A stretch of DNA of 64,000 bases, from NCBI GenBank assembly GCA_963830495.1, contig CAWHMS010000003.1, positions 248,001 to 312,000 of the forward strand. The letters are read 5' to 3'. A program made the translations under genes and the position numbers. This DNA comes from CAWHMS01 sp963830495. GTDB lineage: Bacteria > Actinomycetota > Actinomycetes > Propionibacteriales > Nocardioidaceae. The notes under the pieces are model-generated. The model had not been told where the DNA came from, did no database searches, and saw only the letters and a program-made list of their open reading frames with translations. Positions 55,199 through 64,000 of the stretch are shown in pieces; positions within the stretch are counted from its first letter, which is position 1; every line of letters begins with the position of its first letter.

Positions 55199-55396
55199 GC
55201 CGTCTCCCCTCATGACCGGCCGATCAGTGCTGGGAAGCCACGAGCCTACGCCGTCCGCAGGGTGAGCGCCCGGCATCCGTCACCTCCACTGTCAGACACT
55301 CCCCGCCGAGGATGCGACCACGTGTTCCTCGGGTCCTCTCGTGGTACGTTGCGACCGGTTCCAGTTTGCGCACAGCCCATCGAGAATGGCGAGCAG

Positions 55397-56806
55397 ATGG
55401 ATATCGAACTCCTCCACCGGATCCAGTTCGGTATGACGATCAGCTTCCACTTCATCTTTCCTCCGATGTCACTCGGGTTGGGCTTGATCCTCGTCATCCT
55501 CGGCATCAAGTCGGTCCGTACCCAGGACCCGAAGTGGCGCCAGCTGGGCCTCTTCTGGACCAAGATCTACGGCCTGATCTTCGCGATGGGGATCGCCACC
55601 GGCATCGTGCAGGAGTTCCAGTTCGGCACGAACTGGTCGGTCTACTCGCGCTTTGTCGGCAACATCTTCGGCAGCCTGCTGGCGGCGGAGGGCATCTTCG
55701 CCTTCATGCTCGAAGGCGGCTTCCTGGGCTTGATGCTTTTCGGGGGTGCTCGACTGGGCAATCGGTTGTGGCTGTTTGCGACGACGATGGTGGTCGTCGG
55801 GGCGCACTTCAGCGCGCTCTGGATCGTGATGGCCAACTCATGGATGCAGACTCCGCAGGGATACGAGATCCGTGACGACGGCAACGGCCCGCAGGCATTC
55901 ATGACCAGCTTCAGCGAGGTCGTCTTCACTCCGTCCTTCGGGCCGAGGATCCTGCACACGCTCGTCGCATCCTGGATGGTCGGCTGCGCGCTCGTGCTGA
56001 GCGTCGCCGCCTACTACCTGCTGAAGGATCGGTACGTCGATCTGGCCAAGACGCTGATCAGGGTCGCCCTGCCGATCTTCGCGGTTCTCGCGGTGCTGCA
56101 GGTGACCGTGTTCGGCGCCAACCAGGCGACCGAGGTCGCCAACGAGCAACCGGCCAAGCTGGCCGCCATGGAGGGCGTGTACGAGTCCGGTGACTGCCAG
56201 CCGATGACCATCGTCGGCCGCACCGGTCCGGACAGCGAGACGACCTCCGGACTGCAGATCCCGTGCCTGCTCAGCCTGCTCGTCGGGGACAGCACCGACA
56301 CCGAAGTGGCGGGGCTCGAGAGCTTCCCGCAAGACGAGTGGCCGAATGTCAGCCTGGTGTTCCACGTCTATCACCTGATGATCAACCTCGGCATGCTCTT
56401 CGTCGGCATCGGCGTACTCGCCGCCTTCATGTGGTGGCGCGGGTGGCTCTGGCGGTCGCGGTGGATGTTGCGCGTACTCGTGGTGACCATCGTGCTGGCG
56501 CAGCTGGCGACGTTGTCGGGGTGGTGGACGGCGGAGTTCGGTCGTCAGCCCTGGATCGTCTGGCAGGAGCTCAGGACCGCCGACGCCTTCAGTCCCAACG
56601 TCACCACGGCCTCGGTGGCCTTCTCCTTGGGCATGTTCGCGGTCTTGTACAGCGGGCTGCTCGTCGTCTTCCTGCTGCTGCTGAACCGGAACATCAAGGA
56701 CGGCATCCCCGACCCCCCGTCGGCGGCCGATATCGAGTCGCTGCCCGACTCGTTCGGTGAGGTGTTCCGGCGGCCGCCGCATCGCGCGTCGAGTGGAGCT
56801 GAGTGA
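55397..56806 (+). CDS. cydA: Cytochrome bd oxidase subunit I
   Basis: A 469-residue quinol oxidase subunit in the membrane, carrying hemes b558, b595 and d. Axial His18 lies in FHFIFPPMS; GWWTAEFGRQPWIVW is the late conserved block. The Q-loop between GNGPQAF and SLVFHVYHLM is of the short type. Begins MDIELLHRIQFGMTISF; long upstream frames are antisense to pgi and not coding. First gene of cydABDC. ATG 55397 has only GGCGAG upstream. Confidence 0.97.
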   Translation: MDIELLHRIQFGMTISFHFIFPPMSLGLGLILVILGIKSVRTQDPKWRQLGLFWTKIYGLIFAMGIATGIVQEFQFGTNWSVYSRFVGNIFGSLLAAEGIFAFMLEGGFLGLMLFGGARLGNRLWLFATTMVVVGAHFSALWIVMANSWMQTPQGYEIRDDGNGPQAFMTSFSEVVFTPSFGPRILHTLVASWMVGCALVLSVAAYYLLKDRYVDLAKTLIRVALPIFAVLAVLQVTVFGANQATEVANEQPAKLAAMEGVYESGDCQPMTIVGRTGPDSETTSGLQIPCLLSLLVGDSTDTEVAGLESFPQDEWPNVSLVFHVYHLMINLGMLFVGIGVLAAFMWWRGWLWRSRWMLRVLVVTIVLAQLATLSGWWTAEFGRQPWIVWQELRTADAFSPNVTTASVAFSLGMFAVLYSGLLVVFLLLLNRNIKDGIPDPPSAADIESLPDSFGEVFRRPPHRASSGAE

Positions 56807-56807
56807 C

Positions 56808-57827
56808 ATGTGGCTCGAGACAACGTGGTTTGTGCTCTACGTGGTGATCATCGCGGGCTATGTGATCCTGGACGGCTTCGACCTCGGTGTCGGCGTCCTG
56901 AGCCCGATCGTCGCCAAGAACGATCGGGAGAAGCGCCTCCTGCTCAACAGCATCGGACCCGTCTGGGACGGCAACGAGGTGTGGTTGGTGCTCGGAGGGG
57001 GTGCGCTCTTTGCGGCCTTCCCCATCGTCTATGCGTCGTTGTTCAGCGGCTTCTACCTCGCGATGATGCTTGTGCTGCTCGTGCTCATCCTGCGCACCGT
57101 CGCCATCGAGTTCCGCTCCAAACGTGCCAGTCCCGGCTGGCGGGCGATGTGGGATTGGACCTTCTCCATCTCCTCACTAGGCATCGCGCTGCTGCTCGGC
57201 GTTGCACTCGGCAACGTGATCCGAGGTGTGCCGATCGATGCCGAGGGCAACATCGACCTCAGTCTCCCGTCGCTGCTCAACCCGTACTCGTTAGCCCTAG
57301 GCGTCGTAGGCGTCGTGATGCTGGCGCTGCACGGCGGCATCTACCTCACGCTGAAGCTCGAGGGCGACTTGCTCGAGCGGGTCGAGCACCTCGTTGCGCG
57401 GCTGATGGTTGCGGCGTTCGTGCTGCTCACCCTAGTCATCGGCTGGACGCTCCTCCTCGACCAGCGCATTCCCGAACGCTTCACGGATCGGGTGTGGCTT
57501 GCCATCTTTCCGGCACTCGCGCTCGTCGCCGCTCTGACGGCATGGCACGAGATCACCCGGTCACGGTTCCTGACGGCGTTCCTGGCGTCGTCGACCATGA
57601 TCGGACTCTTGATCGCCACCGTCGCCGCCGGCCTCTACCCGGTCATGATGCCGTCGAGCATCGATCCGGCGTACGACCTCACTGTGAGCAACTCATCATC
57701 GGCCGAGCCCACGCTGCAAGTCATGTTCGTCATCGCCATCATCGGGATACCGTTCGTCCTCCTCTACACGGCGGGCGTGTACTACTTCTTCCGCGGCAAG
57801 GTCGTCCTCGACGAGCACAGCTACTGA
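56808..57827 (+). CDS. cydB: Cytochrome bd oxidase subunit II
   Basis: A 339-residue partner of CydA with eight or nine helices: TTWFVLYVVIIAGYVILDGF at the start, GPVWDGNEVWLVLGGGALFAAFP (in two blocks) and RTVAIEFRSKR. The start ATG 56808 lies one base after the cydA stop, so the two are coupled. Confidence 0.97.
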   Translation: MWLETTWFVLYVVIIAGYVILDGFDLGVGVLSPIVAKNDREKRLLLNSIGPVWDGNEVWLVLGGGALFAAFPIVYASLFSGFYLAMMLVLLVLILRTVAIEFRSKRASPGWRAMWDWTFSISSLGIALLLGVALGNVIRGVPIDAEGNIDLSLPSLLNPYSLALGVVGVVMLALHGGIYLTLKLEGDLLERVEHLVARLMVAAFVLLTLVIGWTLLLDQRIPERFTDRVWLAIFPALALVAALTAWHEITRSRFLTAFLASSTMIGLLIATVAAGLYPVMMPSSIDPAYDLTVSNSSSAEPTLQVMFVIAIIGIPFVLLYTAGVYYFFRGKVVLDEHSY

Positions 57828-57860
57828 CCGGCCAGACGTGACCTGTGAGGCGGACCCGAC

Positions 57861-59660
57861 GTGGCGTTGACGTCCAGCCGGCTGCGCTCCGAGGCACGGC
57901 GCGGCTCGCTCGTGCCGCGGGCGGGGCCGATCCGACTGCTGACCCTTGACCGCCCGGCGACCGTGGCAGTGGCAGCCGCGATCGCCACGAGTGTGCTCGG
58001 GCTGCTGTGCACGATCGGGTGGCTGCTCGCGCTCTCGATCGTGATCGACCGGGTGTTCCTGCGCGGCGACGACGTCGCTGCGGTCGGTTGGCCGCTGGCC
58101 CTGATGGCGGGGCTCTTGGTGCTTCGCGGCTTCCTGACGTGGGCGGGCGAGGTGTTGGCGGAGAGGAGCAGCGCGCGGCTGCGGACGTCGGTGCGCGCCG
58201 ACCTCGTGACCCACATCTTCTCGGTCGGCCCGGCCGGGATGGCGCGTGAGCAGGTGGGAGAGGTGTCGACGACCCTCGGCGAAGGCGTCGAGGCGCTGCG
58301 CGAATACGTGACGAGATTCGTCCCGGCGGCGGCGCTCGGGCTCATCGGTCCCGCGCTCGTCTTCGCCGCCATCGCGATCCTCGATCCGTGGACCACACTC
58401 ATCCTGTTGTTCGCCGGACCGATGCTGATCCTGCTGCTCGCGGTGATCGGCGGGCGGACCCGCGAGCTCACGCAGCGGCGATTCGACGAGCTGGGGTGGC
58501 TCAGCGCCTTCTATCTCGACATGATCCGCGGGCTGGCCACGCTCAAGGCATTCGGCCGGTCGCGGGACGGTGCGACCACGATCGAAGGTGTCAGCAGCCG
58601 CTTCGGCAGCACCACGATGGAGGTGCTGCGGACGGCGTTCCAGACCTCGCTGGTGATGGAGTGGGCAGCGACGGCGGCCACCGCCCTCGTGGCGGTCGAG
58701 GTGAGCTTCCGGCTCATCGTCGACGACGTGAGCTTCGGGACCGCGCTCGCCGTACTGCTGCTCACTCCCGAGTTCTTCGTGCCTTTCCGCCGGCTCTCGC
58801 TCGAGTACCACTCCGGTCAGGCAGGCAACGCCGCCATGCAGCGCATCGACCGACTCCTCGCACTCCCGACCACCTCAGAACAGCGGGTGCGGCAGCCGGC
58901 ACGCTCCGACCCCGCGACGCCGGCCGCCACTACCACCCTCACCGCCACTGCTGGTCTCCTGGACCACTCGGCGCCCACAGTCGAGTTCGTCGACGTCGGC
59001 TACACCTACCCCGGCGCCGACGTACCTTCCCTGCGTGGGTTGGACCTCGTGCTCGAGCGGGAGCGGACGCTCGCCCTGGTCGGCCCGAGCGGAGCGGGCA
59101 AGACGACAGTCACCCGATTGCTGCTCCGATTCATCGAACCCACCAGTGGACGGGTCCTGGTCGACGGCCACCCACTAGCCGACATGGACGCATCGACGTG
59201 GCGTCGACTCGTCGCCTGGGTCCCCCAACACCCGACGATCCTCGCGGGAACGGTCGCCGACAACATTCGTCTCGGTGATCCGGACGCCAGTGACCAGCGC
59301 GTCTGGCGGGCGGCCGAGGTGGCACAGGCGACGGAGTTCATTGCCGCCCTTCCGCAGGGCATCGACACACCGCTCGGTGAGCACGGGCTGCAACTGAGCG
59401 GCGGACAGCGCCAACGGCTGGCGATCGCACGAGCGGCGCTCCGCGACGCGCCGCTGGTAGTCCTGGACGAGTACACGGCGTATCTGGACCACCAGACCGA
59501 GACCGACGTCCTATCGGCGATCACCGCGCTGCTCCAGGGCAGGACCGCGCTGCTGATCGCGCATCGTGAACGTACGGCGGCCAGGGCCGACGCACGCGCG
59601 ACGCTGGTTGCGGGCAGCATCGCACCCGCGTCCCTGTTGCCCCCGACGGAGCCGGCATGA
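57861..59660 (+). CDS. cydD: ABC transporter CydD-type subunit (thiol export, cytochrome bd assembly)
   Basis: A 599-residue half transporter: six-helix membrane domain (about 30-310) then nucleotide-binding domain with GPSGAGKT (about 412-419), LSGGQRQRLA and Walker B VVLDEYTAYLD. In E. coli CydDC exports cysteine and glutathione and is needed for cytochrome bd assembly. The GTG start 57861 is 33 nt after cydB. Its stop overlaps cydC by ATGA. The linker before the ABC domain is Ala/Thr/Pro-rich. Confidence 0.92.
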   Translation: MALTSSRLRSEARRGSLVPRAGPIRLLTLDRPATVAVAAAIATSVLGLLCTIGWLLALSIVIDRVFLRGDDVAAVGWPLALMAGLLVLRGFLTWAGEVLAERSSARLRTSVRADLVTHIFSVGPAGMAREQVGEVSTTLGEGVEALREYVTRFVPAAALGLIGPALVFAAIAILDPWTTLILLFAGPMLILLLAVIGGRTRELTQRRFDELGWLSAFYLDMIRGLATLKAFGRSRDGATTIEGVSSRFGSTTMEVLRTAFQTSLVMEWAATAATALVAVEVSFRLIVDDVSFGTALAVLLLTPEFFVPFRRLSLEYHSGQAGNAAMQRIDRLLALPTTSEQRVRQPARSDPATPAATTTLTATAGLLDHSAPTVEFVDVGYTYPGADVPSLRGLDLVLERERTLALVGPSGAGKTTVTRLLLRFIEPTSGRVLVDGHPLADMDASTWRRLVAWVPQHPTILAGTVADNIRLGDPDASDQRVWRAAEVAQATEFIAALPQGIDTPLGEHGLQLSGGQRQRLAIARAALRDAPLVVLDEYTAYLDHQTETDVLSAITALLQGRTALLIAHRERTAARADARATLVAGSIAPASLLPPTEPA

Positions 59661-61390
59661 TCGGCGCCGGGAGGGCCGAGGATCCCGTCCTTCGCCGGCT
59701 GGCGGCGCTGATGGGGCGGGAGCGCTGGTGGATCGCGGCAGCGGCAGCGCTCAGCGTGGTGACGCTTGGCGCCGGGATCGGTCTGATCTCGCTGTCGGGC
59801 TACCTGATCTCCCGCTCCGCACTCGTCGACTCGACAGTCACGTTGACGCTCGTGATCGTCGGCGTCCGATTCTTCGCGGTCCTGCGCGCCGTGGGACGCT
59901 ATTTCGAGCGGTACGTCGGACACCTCGCGACCTTCCGGATGCTCACCAGGCTCCGGGTGTGGTTCTTCCTCGGGATCGAACCCCGAGCACCTGCCACGCT
60001 TCTCGACGAGCGGCCGGGCGACGTGTTGACCCGAATCGTCGACGACGTTGAGACCCTCCAAGACCTGCCTCTGCGCGTCATCGTGCCGCGCACCGCAGCG
60101 GTGCTGGCCGGCGCCACCGGCGCGACGGTCGTGGGCGTGTTGGATCCCCTGCTCGGTGTCGTGCTCGCCGTCGCCCTGCTGGCCTGCGGAGTAGCCCTCC
60201 CACTCCTGACACGGCGGCTCGGCCGAGCCGCGTCGAGAGCTCTGGTCGCCGAGCAGGCTGCGATGAACGCCGCTGTGGTGGAGGGCGTCAGCGCGCTCGC
60301 GGACCTCGTGGCCTACGGGCGCGAGGACCTTCTCACCGGTCGGGTCGCCGAACGGACGCGGCGGCGCCAGAGTGCGGAGCGGGACCTGGCGTCGTTGCGC
60401 GGGATCAACGCGGGGATGGCCGGTGTGCTGGCCGGCTCGGCAGCCCTTGTCATGGTCGCGCTGGCGATCATGCTGGTCCGGGAGGGGCGGCTGGACGGCG
60501 TACTGCTCGCGGTGGTGCCGTTGACCGCGTTGGCAGCCTTCGAGGCGGTCGCACCGCTGGCAGTCTCGTACGAACACCTGGACCGCGGGCGAGCAGCGGC
60601 AGCCCGACTGTTCGAGCTCGTCGACCGGCCCGTGACCGTCGTCGAACCGTCGCATCCACCGCAGCAGCAGCCCAGCGGTCTCGGCCAGGTGGAGTTCGAC
60701 GCCGTCACCTTCGCCTACCGACCAGGGCGACCCGACGTCCTCACTGACGCCACCTTCACGGTGCCCGCGGGCGCCGACGTCGCGGTGGTCGGTCCGAGTG
60801 GCAGCGGGAAGTCCACCATCCCCGCGTTGCTGCTGCGCTTCTGGCAACCGCAGCAAGGCGCGATCCGGCTCGACGGCATCGACCTCCGGGACATCGGATC
60901 GAGCGTCGCCCGCGCGACCGTGGCCGTGGTGGCCCAGCGCGACCATCTCTTCGACACGACCATCCGCGACAACCTGCTGCTGGGTGACGCGGACGCCGAC
61001 GACGAGCGACTCTGGGAGGCCCTGCGGGCCGTCGCGCTCGATGACTTTCTCCGGTCACTGCCGGCGGGGCTGGACGAGCGAGCAGGAGCAGACGGCGGCC
61101 GCTTCAGTGGCGGCGAGCGTCAGCGTCTCATGATCGCTCGGGCGCTCCTCACGGACGCACCGGTGTTGGTGCTCGATGAGGCCACCGCTCACCTTGACGC
61201 CGAGACCGAGCGCAGGGTGCTGTCCGGGGTGCGCGCGTGGCGGCCCGGAATGACGACGATTCATATCGCCCACCATGCGACCAGTATCGGACAGCCCGAC
61301 CTTGTCTTGAGCGTGGTTGGGGGCAGCGTCACCGTGACGACGCCCAACGGCAGAGCCCCCGGCACGTCCTTCGTCCCTTCGAAGCCCTAG
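59657..61390 (+). CDS. cydC: ABC transporter CydC-type subunit
   Basis: A 577-residue second half of the CydDC exporter: membrane domain (about 25-310; LISLSGYLISRSALVD is typical of CydC), nucleotide-binding domain with GPSGSGKST (about 380), FSGGERQRLMIARALL and VLDEATAHLD. ATGA coupling to cydD. The stop codon TAG shares four bases with the stop of the convergent ettA gene. Confidence 0.93.
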   Translation: MIGAGRAEDPVLRRLAALMGRERWWIAAAAALSVVTLGAGIGLISLSGYLISRSALVDSTVTLTLVIVGVRFFAVLRAVGRYFERYVGHLATFRMLTRLRVWFFLGIEPRAPATLLDERPGDVLTRIVDDVETLQDLPLRVIVPRTAAVLAGATGATVVGVLDPLLGVVLAVALLACGVALPLLTRRLGRAASRALVAEQAAMNAAVVEGVSALADLVAYGREDLLTGRVAERTRRRQSAERDLASLRGINAGMAGVLAGSAALVMVALAIMLVREGRLDGVLLAVVPLTALAAFEAVAPLAVSYEHLDRGRAAAARLFELVDRPVTVVEPSHPPQQQPSGLGQVEFDAVTFAYRPGRPDVLTDATFTVPAGADVAVVGPSGSGKSTIPALLLRFWQPQQGAIRLDGIDLRDIGSSVARATVAVVAQRDHLFDTTIRDNLLLGDADADDERLWEALRAVALDDFLRSLPAGLDERAGADGGRFSGGERQRLMIARALLTDAPVLVLDEATAHLDAETERRVLSGVRAWRPGMTTIHIAHHATSIGQPDLVLSVVGGSVTVTTPNGRAPGTSFVPSKP

Positions 61391-63069
61391 TCCCGGGTCA
61401 GCCGGCGATAGGTGACCGCATGCGGACGGGCCGCCTCGGCGCCGAGGCGCTCGATCTTGTTCTCCTCGTATGCCGCGAAGTTGCCCTCGAACCAGAACCA
61501 GCGTCCACTGTCGTCGGCGTCGCCCTCCCACGCGAGGATGTGCGTCGCCGTGCGGTCGAGGAACCACCGGTCGTGCGAGGTGATCACGGCGCAGCCGGGG
61601 AACTCCAGCAGCGCATCCTCGAGCGACTGCAGCGTCTCGACGTCGAGGTCGTTGGTCGGCTCGTCAAGCAGCAGCATGTTACCGCCCAGCTTGAGTGTCA
61701 GCGCCAGGTTGAGCCGGTTCCGTTCCCCGCCGGAGAGCACCCCAGCCTTCTTCTGCTGGTCCGGCCCCTTGAAGCCGAAGGAGGCGATGTAGGCGCGGCT
61801 CGGCATCTCGAAGCCGGCGACCTTGATGTGGTCGAGGCCGTCGGAGACGACCTCCCAGACGTTCTTGTTGGGGTCGATGCCGCCGCGGCTCTGGTCGACG
61901 TAGGAGATCTTGACCGTCTGCCCGACGGTGAGGTCACCGCTGTCGGGCTTCTCCTCCCCCACGATCATACGGAACAGCGTCGTCTTGCCGACGCCGTTGG
62001 GACCGATGACCCCGACGATCCCTGCGCGCGGCAGCGTGAACGACAGGTCGTGCATCAGCACCCGGTCCCCGAACGCCTTCCGCAGGTCGTCGGCCTCGAG
62101 CACGACGTCGCCGAGGCGCGGACCCATGGGGATGTTGATCTCGGTCGCGTCGATCTTGCGGTTGCGCTCGGCCTCGGCGGCCATCTCCTCGTAGCGGGAG
62201 AGGCGGGACTTGCTCTTGGCCTGCCGCGCCTTCGGGTTGGAGCGCACCCACTCCAGCTCCCGGTCCAGCATCTTGGCTCGCTTGGCGTCCTTGGCGCCTT
62301 CGACCTTGAGCCGCTCCCTCTTGGTCTCCAGGTACGTCGAGTAGTTGCCCTCGTAGGGGTGGGTCCGGCCCCGGTCGAGCTCGAGGATCCAGCTGGCGAC
62401 GTTGTCCAGGAAGTATCGATCGTGCGTCACCGCGAGCACCGCGCCGGGATATGCGGCCAGGTGGTTCTCGAGCCACTGCACCGACTCGGCGTCGAGGTGG
62501 TTGGTCGGCTCGTCAAGCAGCAGCAGGTCGGGCTGCTGGAGCAGCAGCTTGCACAGCGCGACCCGACGTCGCTCTCCGCCGCTCAACGTGTCGACCAGCA
62601 TGTCCGGCGGCGGGCACCGAAGAGCATCCATCGCCTGGTCGAGGCGGGAGTCGAGGTCCCACGCGCTGGCATGGTCGAGATCCGTCTGCAGCTCCCCCAT
62701 CTCCGCCAGCAGCGTGTCGTAGTCCGCATCCGGATCGGCCAGCTCGGCAGAGATCTCGTTGTAGCGGTCGAGCTTGTCCTTGATGACGCCGACGGCCTCC
62801 TCGACGTTCTCCAGCACGGTCTTGCCCTCGGTCAGCGGCGGCTCCTGCTGGAGCATCCCGACCGTGGCATCAGGATCGATGATGGCATCGCCGTTGGAGG
62901 GGTGGTCGAGCCCGGCCATGATCTTGAGCAGGCTCGACTTCCCGGTCCCGTTGGGTCCGACGACGCCGATCTTGGCGCCGTGCAGGAAGGACAGGGTCAC
63001 GTTGTCGAGGACAACCTTGTCGCCGTGTGCTTTGCGCACGGTGCGAAGGGTGAAGACGTAGTCGGCCAT
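61387..63069 (-). CDS. ettA: Energy-dependent translational throttle protein EttA (ABC-F)
   Basis: A 560-residue ABC-F ATPase that binds the ribosomal E site and gates elongation by ATP/ADP ratio. It has two ATP-binding cassettes, Walker A GPNGTGKS (38-45) and GPNGVGKT (about 355), both LSGGE signatures, a long charged linker (KRERLKVEGAKDAKRAKML) and no membrane domain. ATG 63069; the first residues MADYVFTLRTVRKAHGDK fit the EttA group. The identity as EttA rather than another ABC-F is supported by overall length and start. Confidence 0.93.
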   Translation of the reverse strand: MADYVFTLRTVRKAHGDKVVLDNVTLSFLHGAKIGVVGPNGTGKSSLLKIMAGLDHPSNGDAIIDPDATVGMLQQEPPLTEGKTVLENVEEAVGVIKDKLDRYNEISAELADPDADYDTLLAEMGELQTDLDHASAWDLDSRLDQAMDALRCPPPDMLVDTLSGGERRRVALCKLLLQQPDLLLLDEPTNHLDAESVQWLENHLAAYPGAVLAVTHDRYFLDNVASWILELDRGRTHPYEGNYSTYLETKRERLKVEGAKDAKRAKMLDRELEWVRSNPKARQAKSKSRLSRYEEMAAEAERNRKIDATEINIPMGPRLGDVVLEADDLRKAFGDRVLMHDLSFTLPRAGIVGVIGPNGVGKTTLFRMIVGEEKPDSGDLTVGQTVKISYVDQSRGGIDPNKNVWEVVSDGLDHIKVAGFEMPSRAYIASFGFKGPDQQKKAGVLSGGERNRLNLALTLKLGGNMLLLDEPTNDLDVETLQSLEDALLEFPGCAVITSHDRWFLDRTATHILAWEGDADDSGRWFWFEGNFAAYEENKIERLGAEAARPHAVTYRRLTRD

Positions 63070-63120
63070 GACGTGGAAGCCTACGACCCCACCCCCTCCC
63101 CTCCCCAAATCGGCGACGGG

Positions 63121-63696
63121 TCAGGACGCTTCCTGCCATCGGCTCGCGCCAGGCTGCAGCGAGCCGTCTGTGACGTCAGGTCCGCCCCGCTGGGAGCCGG
63201 CCGCCGACGCGGCCGCGCTCGGCTCGACATCGCTGGGCTCGGACTCCGTCGGCTCGGCGTACATCTCCGCATCGCGCTCGATGTCGCGCAGCGCGGCGAT
63301 CGCGTCCTGCGACTCGTCGGAGACGGGCTCGGCCTGCCGGGGCGCCTTGACGAAGCTGCTGGTGCCGCGGCTCAGGTCATGGCCGACAGCCGTCGCCTCG
63401 AGCACGAATCGTGTGTTGCGGACGTCGTCCTTGGTCCACTGCTCGGTCTTGAGCCGTCCGACGACGATGACCGGGTCACCCCGCCGGACCGAGTCGCGCA
63501 CGTGGGCGGCCAACGACCGCCAGCATTGGACGGTGATCCAGCTGGTGGTGCCGTCGACGTACCCGCGCTGAGCGCGATCCCAACGGCGGGGGGTGCTGGC
63601 CAGCCGGAAGGTGCTCAGGTCGATCCCGGCACCCACCTTCCGGTGATCGACGTCGGTGCCGACGTGGCCGAGCATGTGCAGCACGGTCTCGGTCAT
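63121..63696 (-). CDS. ssb: Single-stranded DNA-binding protein paralogue
   Basis: A 191-residue protein with an N-terminal OB fold (about 1-110): VGTDVDHRKVGAG, FRLASTPRRWDRAQRG, WITVQCWRSLAAHV and GDPVIVVGRLKT. The C-terminal tail is acidic and disordered but ends GASRWQEAS and lacks the DDxPF tip through which main SSB proteins contact partners. It is probably an accessory SSB (SsbB-like). ATG 63696 has AGGAGGAG 4 nt upstream. 51-nt gap to ettA. Confidence 0.88.
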   Translation of the reverse strand: MTETVLHMLGHVGTDVDHRKVGAGIDLSTFRLASTPRRWDRAQRGYVDGTTSWITVQCWRSLAAHVRDSVRRGDPVIVVGRLKTEQWTKDDVRNTRFVLEATAVGHDLSRGTSSFVKAPRQAEPVSDESQDAIAALRDIERDAEMYAEPTESEPSDVEPSAAASAAGSQRGGPDVTDGSLQPGASRWQEAS

Positions 63697-63849
63697 GGGT
63701 CTCCTCCTGTGATGTGAACGGGAGGCTTAGGCTCGCGCGTCGTACGACGCCGGACGGGCACGCATCGAGATCTGGGCACAACACCCGCGGCAGATCGGGG
63801 CTGTGGAGCGTGGCGCGTGCCACGCCTCGCCACGCCTCGCCTCGCGGAA

Positions 63850-63893
63850 GGATCCGACCCACGACCAGCAAGGGCCAGCTCACGGTCGGATCC
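63850..63893. repeat. Inverted-repeat element, family D copy 2
   Basis: GGATCCGACC (63850-63859) and GGTCGGATCC (63884-63893), a perfect 10-bp inverted repeat with a 24-nt centre, upstream of ssb and downstream of the next minus-strand gene. Shares GGATCCGAC arms with 2278-2319. Confidence 0.75.
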
Positions 63894-63938
63894 ATGCCGG
63901 AGTGCGAGGCGAGTACACCCCCAGGATGCTGCGTGACG

Positions 63939-64000
63939 TCAGCGGCGCAAGGCGACGCGGATGCCGTCGCGGCAGCGGGTGTAGGCATCGAGCTCGACTC
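63939..64000 (-). CDS. C-terminal end of an unidentified gene
   Basis: From the window edge the minus strand reads VELDAYTRCRDGIRVALRR and stops at TGA (63939-63941). The amino acid pattern looks like a genuine C-terminus, and repeat element D2 after it fits a gene end. Only 19 or 20 residues are visible and no family can be named. Confidence 0.35.
   Translation of the reverse strand, partial: VELDAYTRCRDGIRVALRR

Noticed and set aside
53579..55396. 606-codon upstream extension of the cydA frame
   Set aside because: Antisense to pgi; CydA starts at MDIELLHRIQFG.
61237..63717. 826-codon plus-strand frame
   Set aside because: Antisense to ettA and ssb with low-complexity composition.

Overview
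The window is 64 kb of high-GC chromosomal DNA from an actinobacterium. Evidence: strong G/C third-position bias, frequent GTG starts, the tig/clpP1/clpP2/clpX/valS neighbourhood, a mycobacterial-type RpiB with Glu in place of the catalytic Cys, a GlbO-type truncated hemoglobin, a SARP-STAND-WD40 regulator and cydABCD. I lean towards Propionibacteriales (Nocardioidaceae) or a close relative, but the sequence alone does not settle the family. No phage, plasmid origin, CRISPR array or intact insertion sequence is visible.

Layout. 1-4.6 kb: 3' part of valS, then a DHA2-type MFS exporter divergent from an HxlR regulator. 4.6-10.7 kb: a tightly overlapped minus-strand lipid operon (fatty acyl-CoA reductase/HAD fusion, zinc alcohol dehydrogenase, LarA-like protein, PlsC acyltransferase). 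11-12 kb: an AbiEi-like/DUF559 protein bracketed by five copies of a 54-nt inverted repeat. 12.3-18.5 kb: protein quality control (clpX, clpP2, clpP1, tig) with a NUDIX hydrolase, a GGCT-fold protein and a damaged PAP2 gene between. 18.8-32.2 kb: an accessory region with tRNA-Pro and tRNA-Gly, acetyltransferases, a LysR/cysteine-dioxygenase pair, a threonine-synthase-like gene, a SNF2 helicase, a STAS/PP2C signalling pair and many decayed genes (mazEF remnant, Ig-like secreted protein, DUF2278/lamin-tail protein, ISL3 transposase). 32.2-41.7 kb: nei, rpiB, pepN, mscS, glbO, a 5'-truncated aldo/keto reductase, a thioesterase, and a DinB/WYL-regulator pair. 41.8-48.2 kb: a secreted vanadium-haloperoxidase-type protein and a second secreted protein, divergent from a 1414-residue SARP-STAND-WD40 regulator; the region between carries five phased CGGTnnC heptamers. 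48.4-51 kb: thiolase, YceI and MarR. 51-55.2 kb: pgi-gnd-zwf operon. 55.4-61.4 kb: cydABDC (cytochrome bd and its ABC transporter). 61.4-64 kb: ettA, ssb and the end of an unidentified gene.

The main new observation is a set of intergenic inverted-repeat elements. Family A has eight copies, nearly all 54 nt, with conserved 11-nt arms (GGATTCGTCCG / CGGACGAATCC) and variable centres. Families B, C and D use different arm sequences but sit in similar places, mostly between convergent genes. Five of the eight family A copies flank the DUF559 gene, an arrangement like REP sequences around their processing gene, though it may be coincidence. The second system worth attention is the reductase/HAD-ADH-LarA-like-PlsC operon, which looks like an uncharacterised lipid (fatty alcohol or ether lipid) pathway containing a LarA homologue that appears to lack one catalytic histidine.
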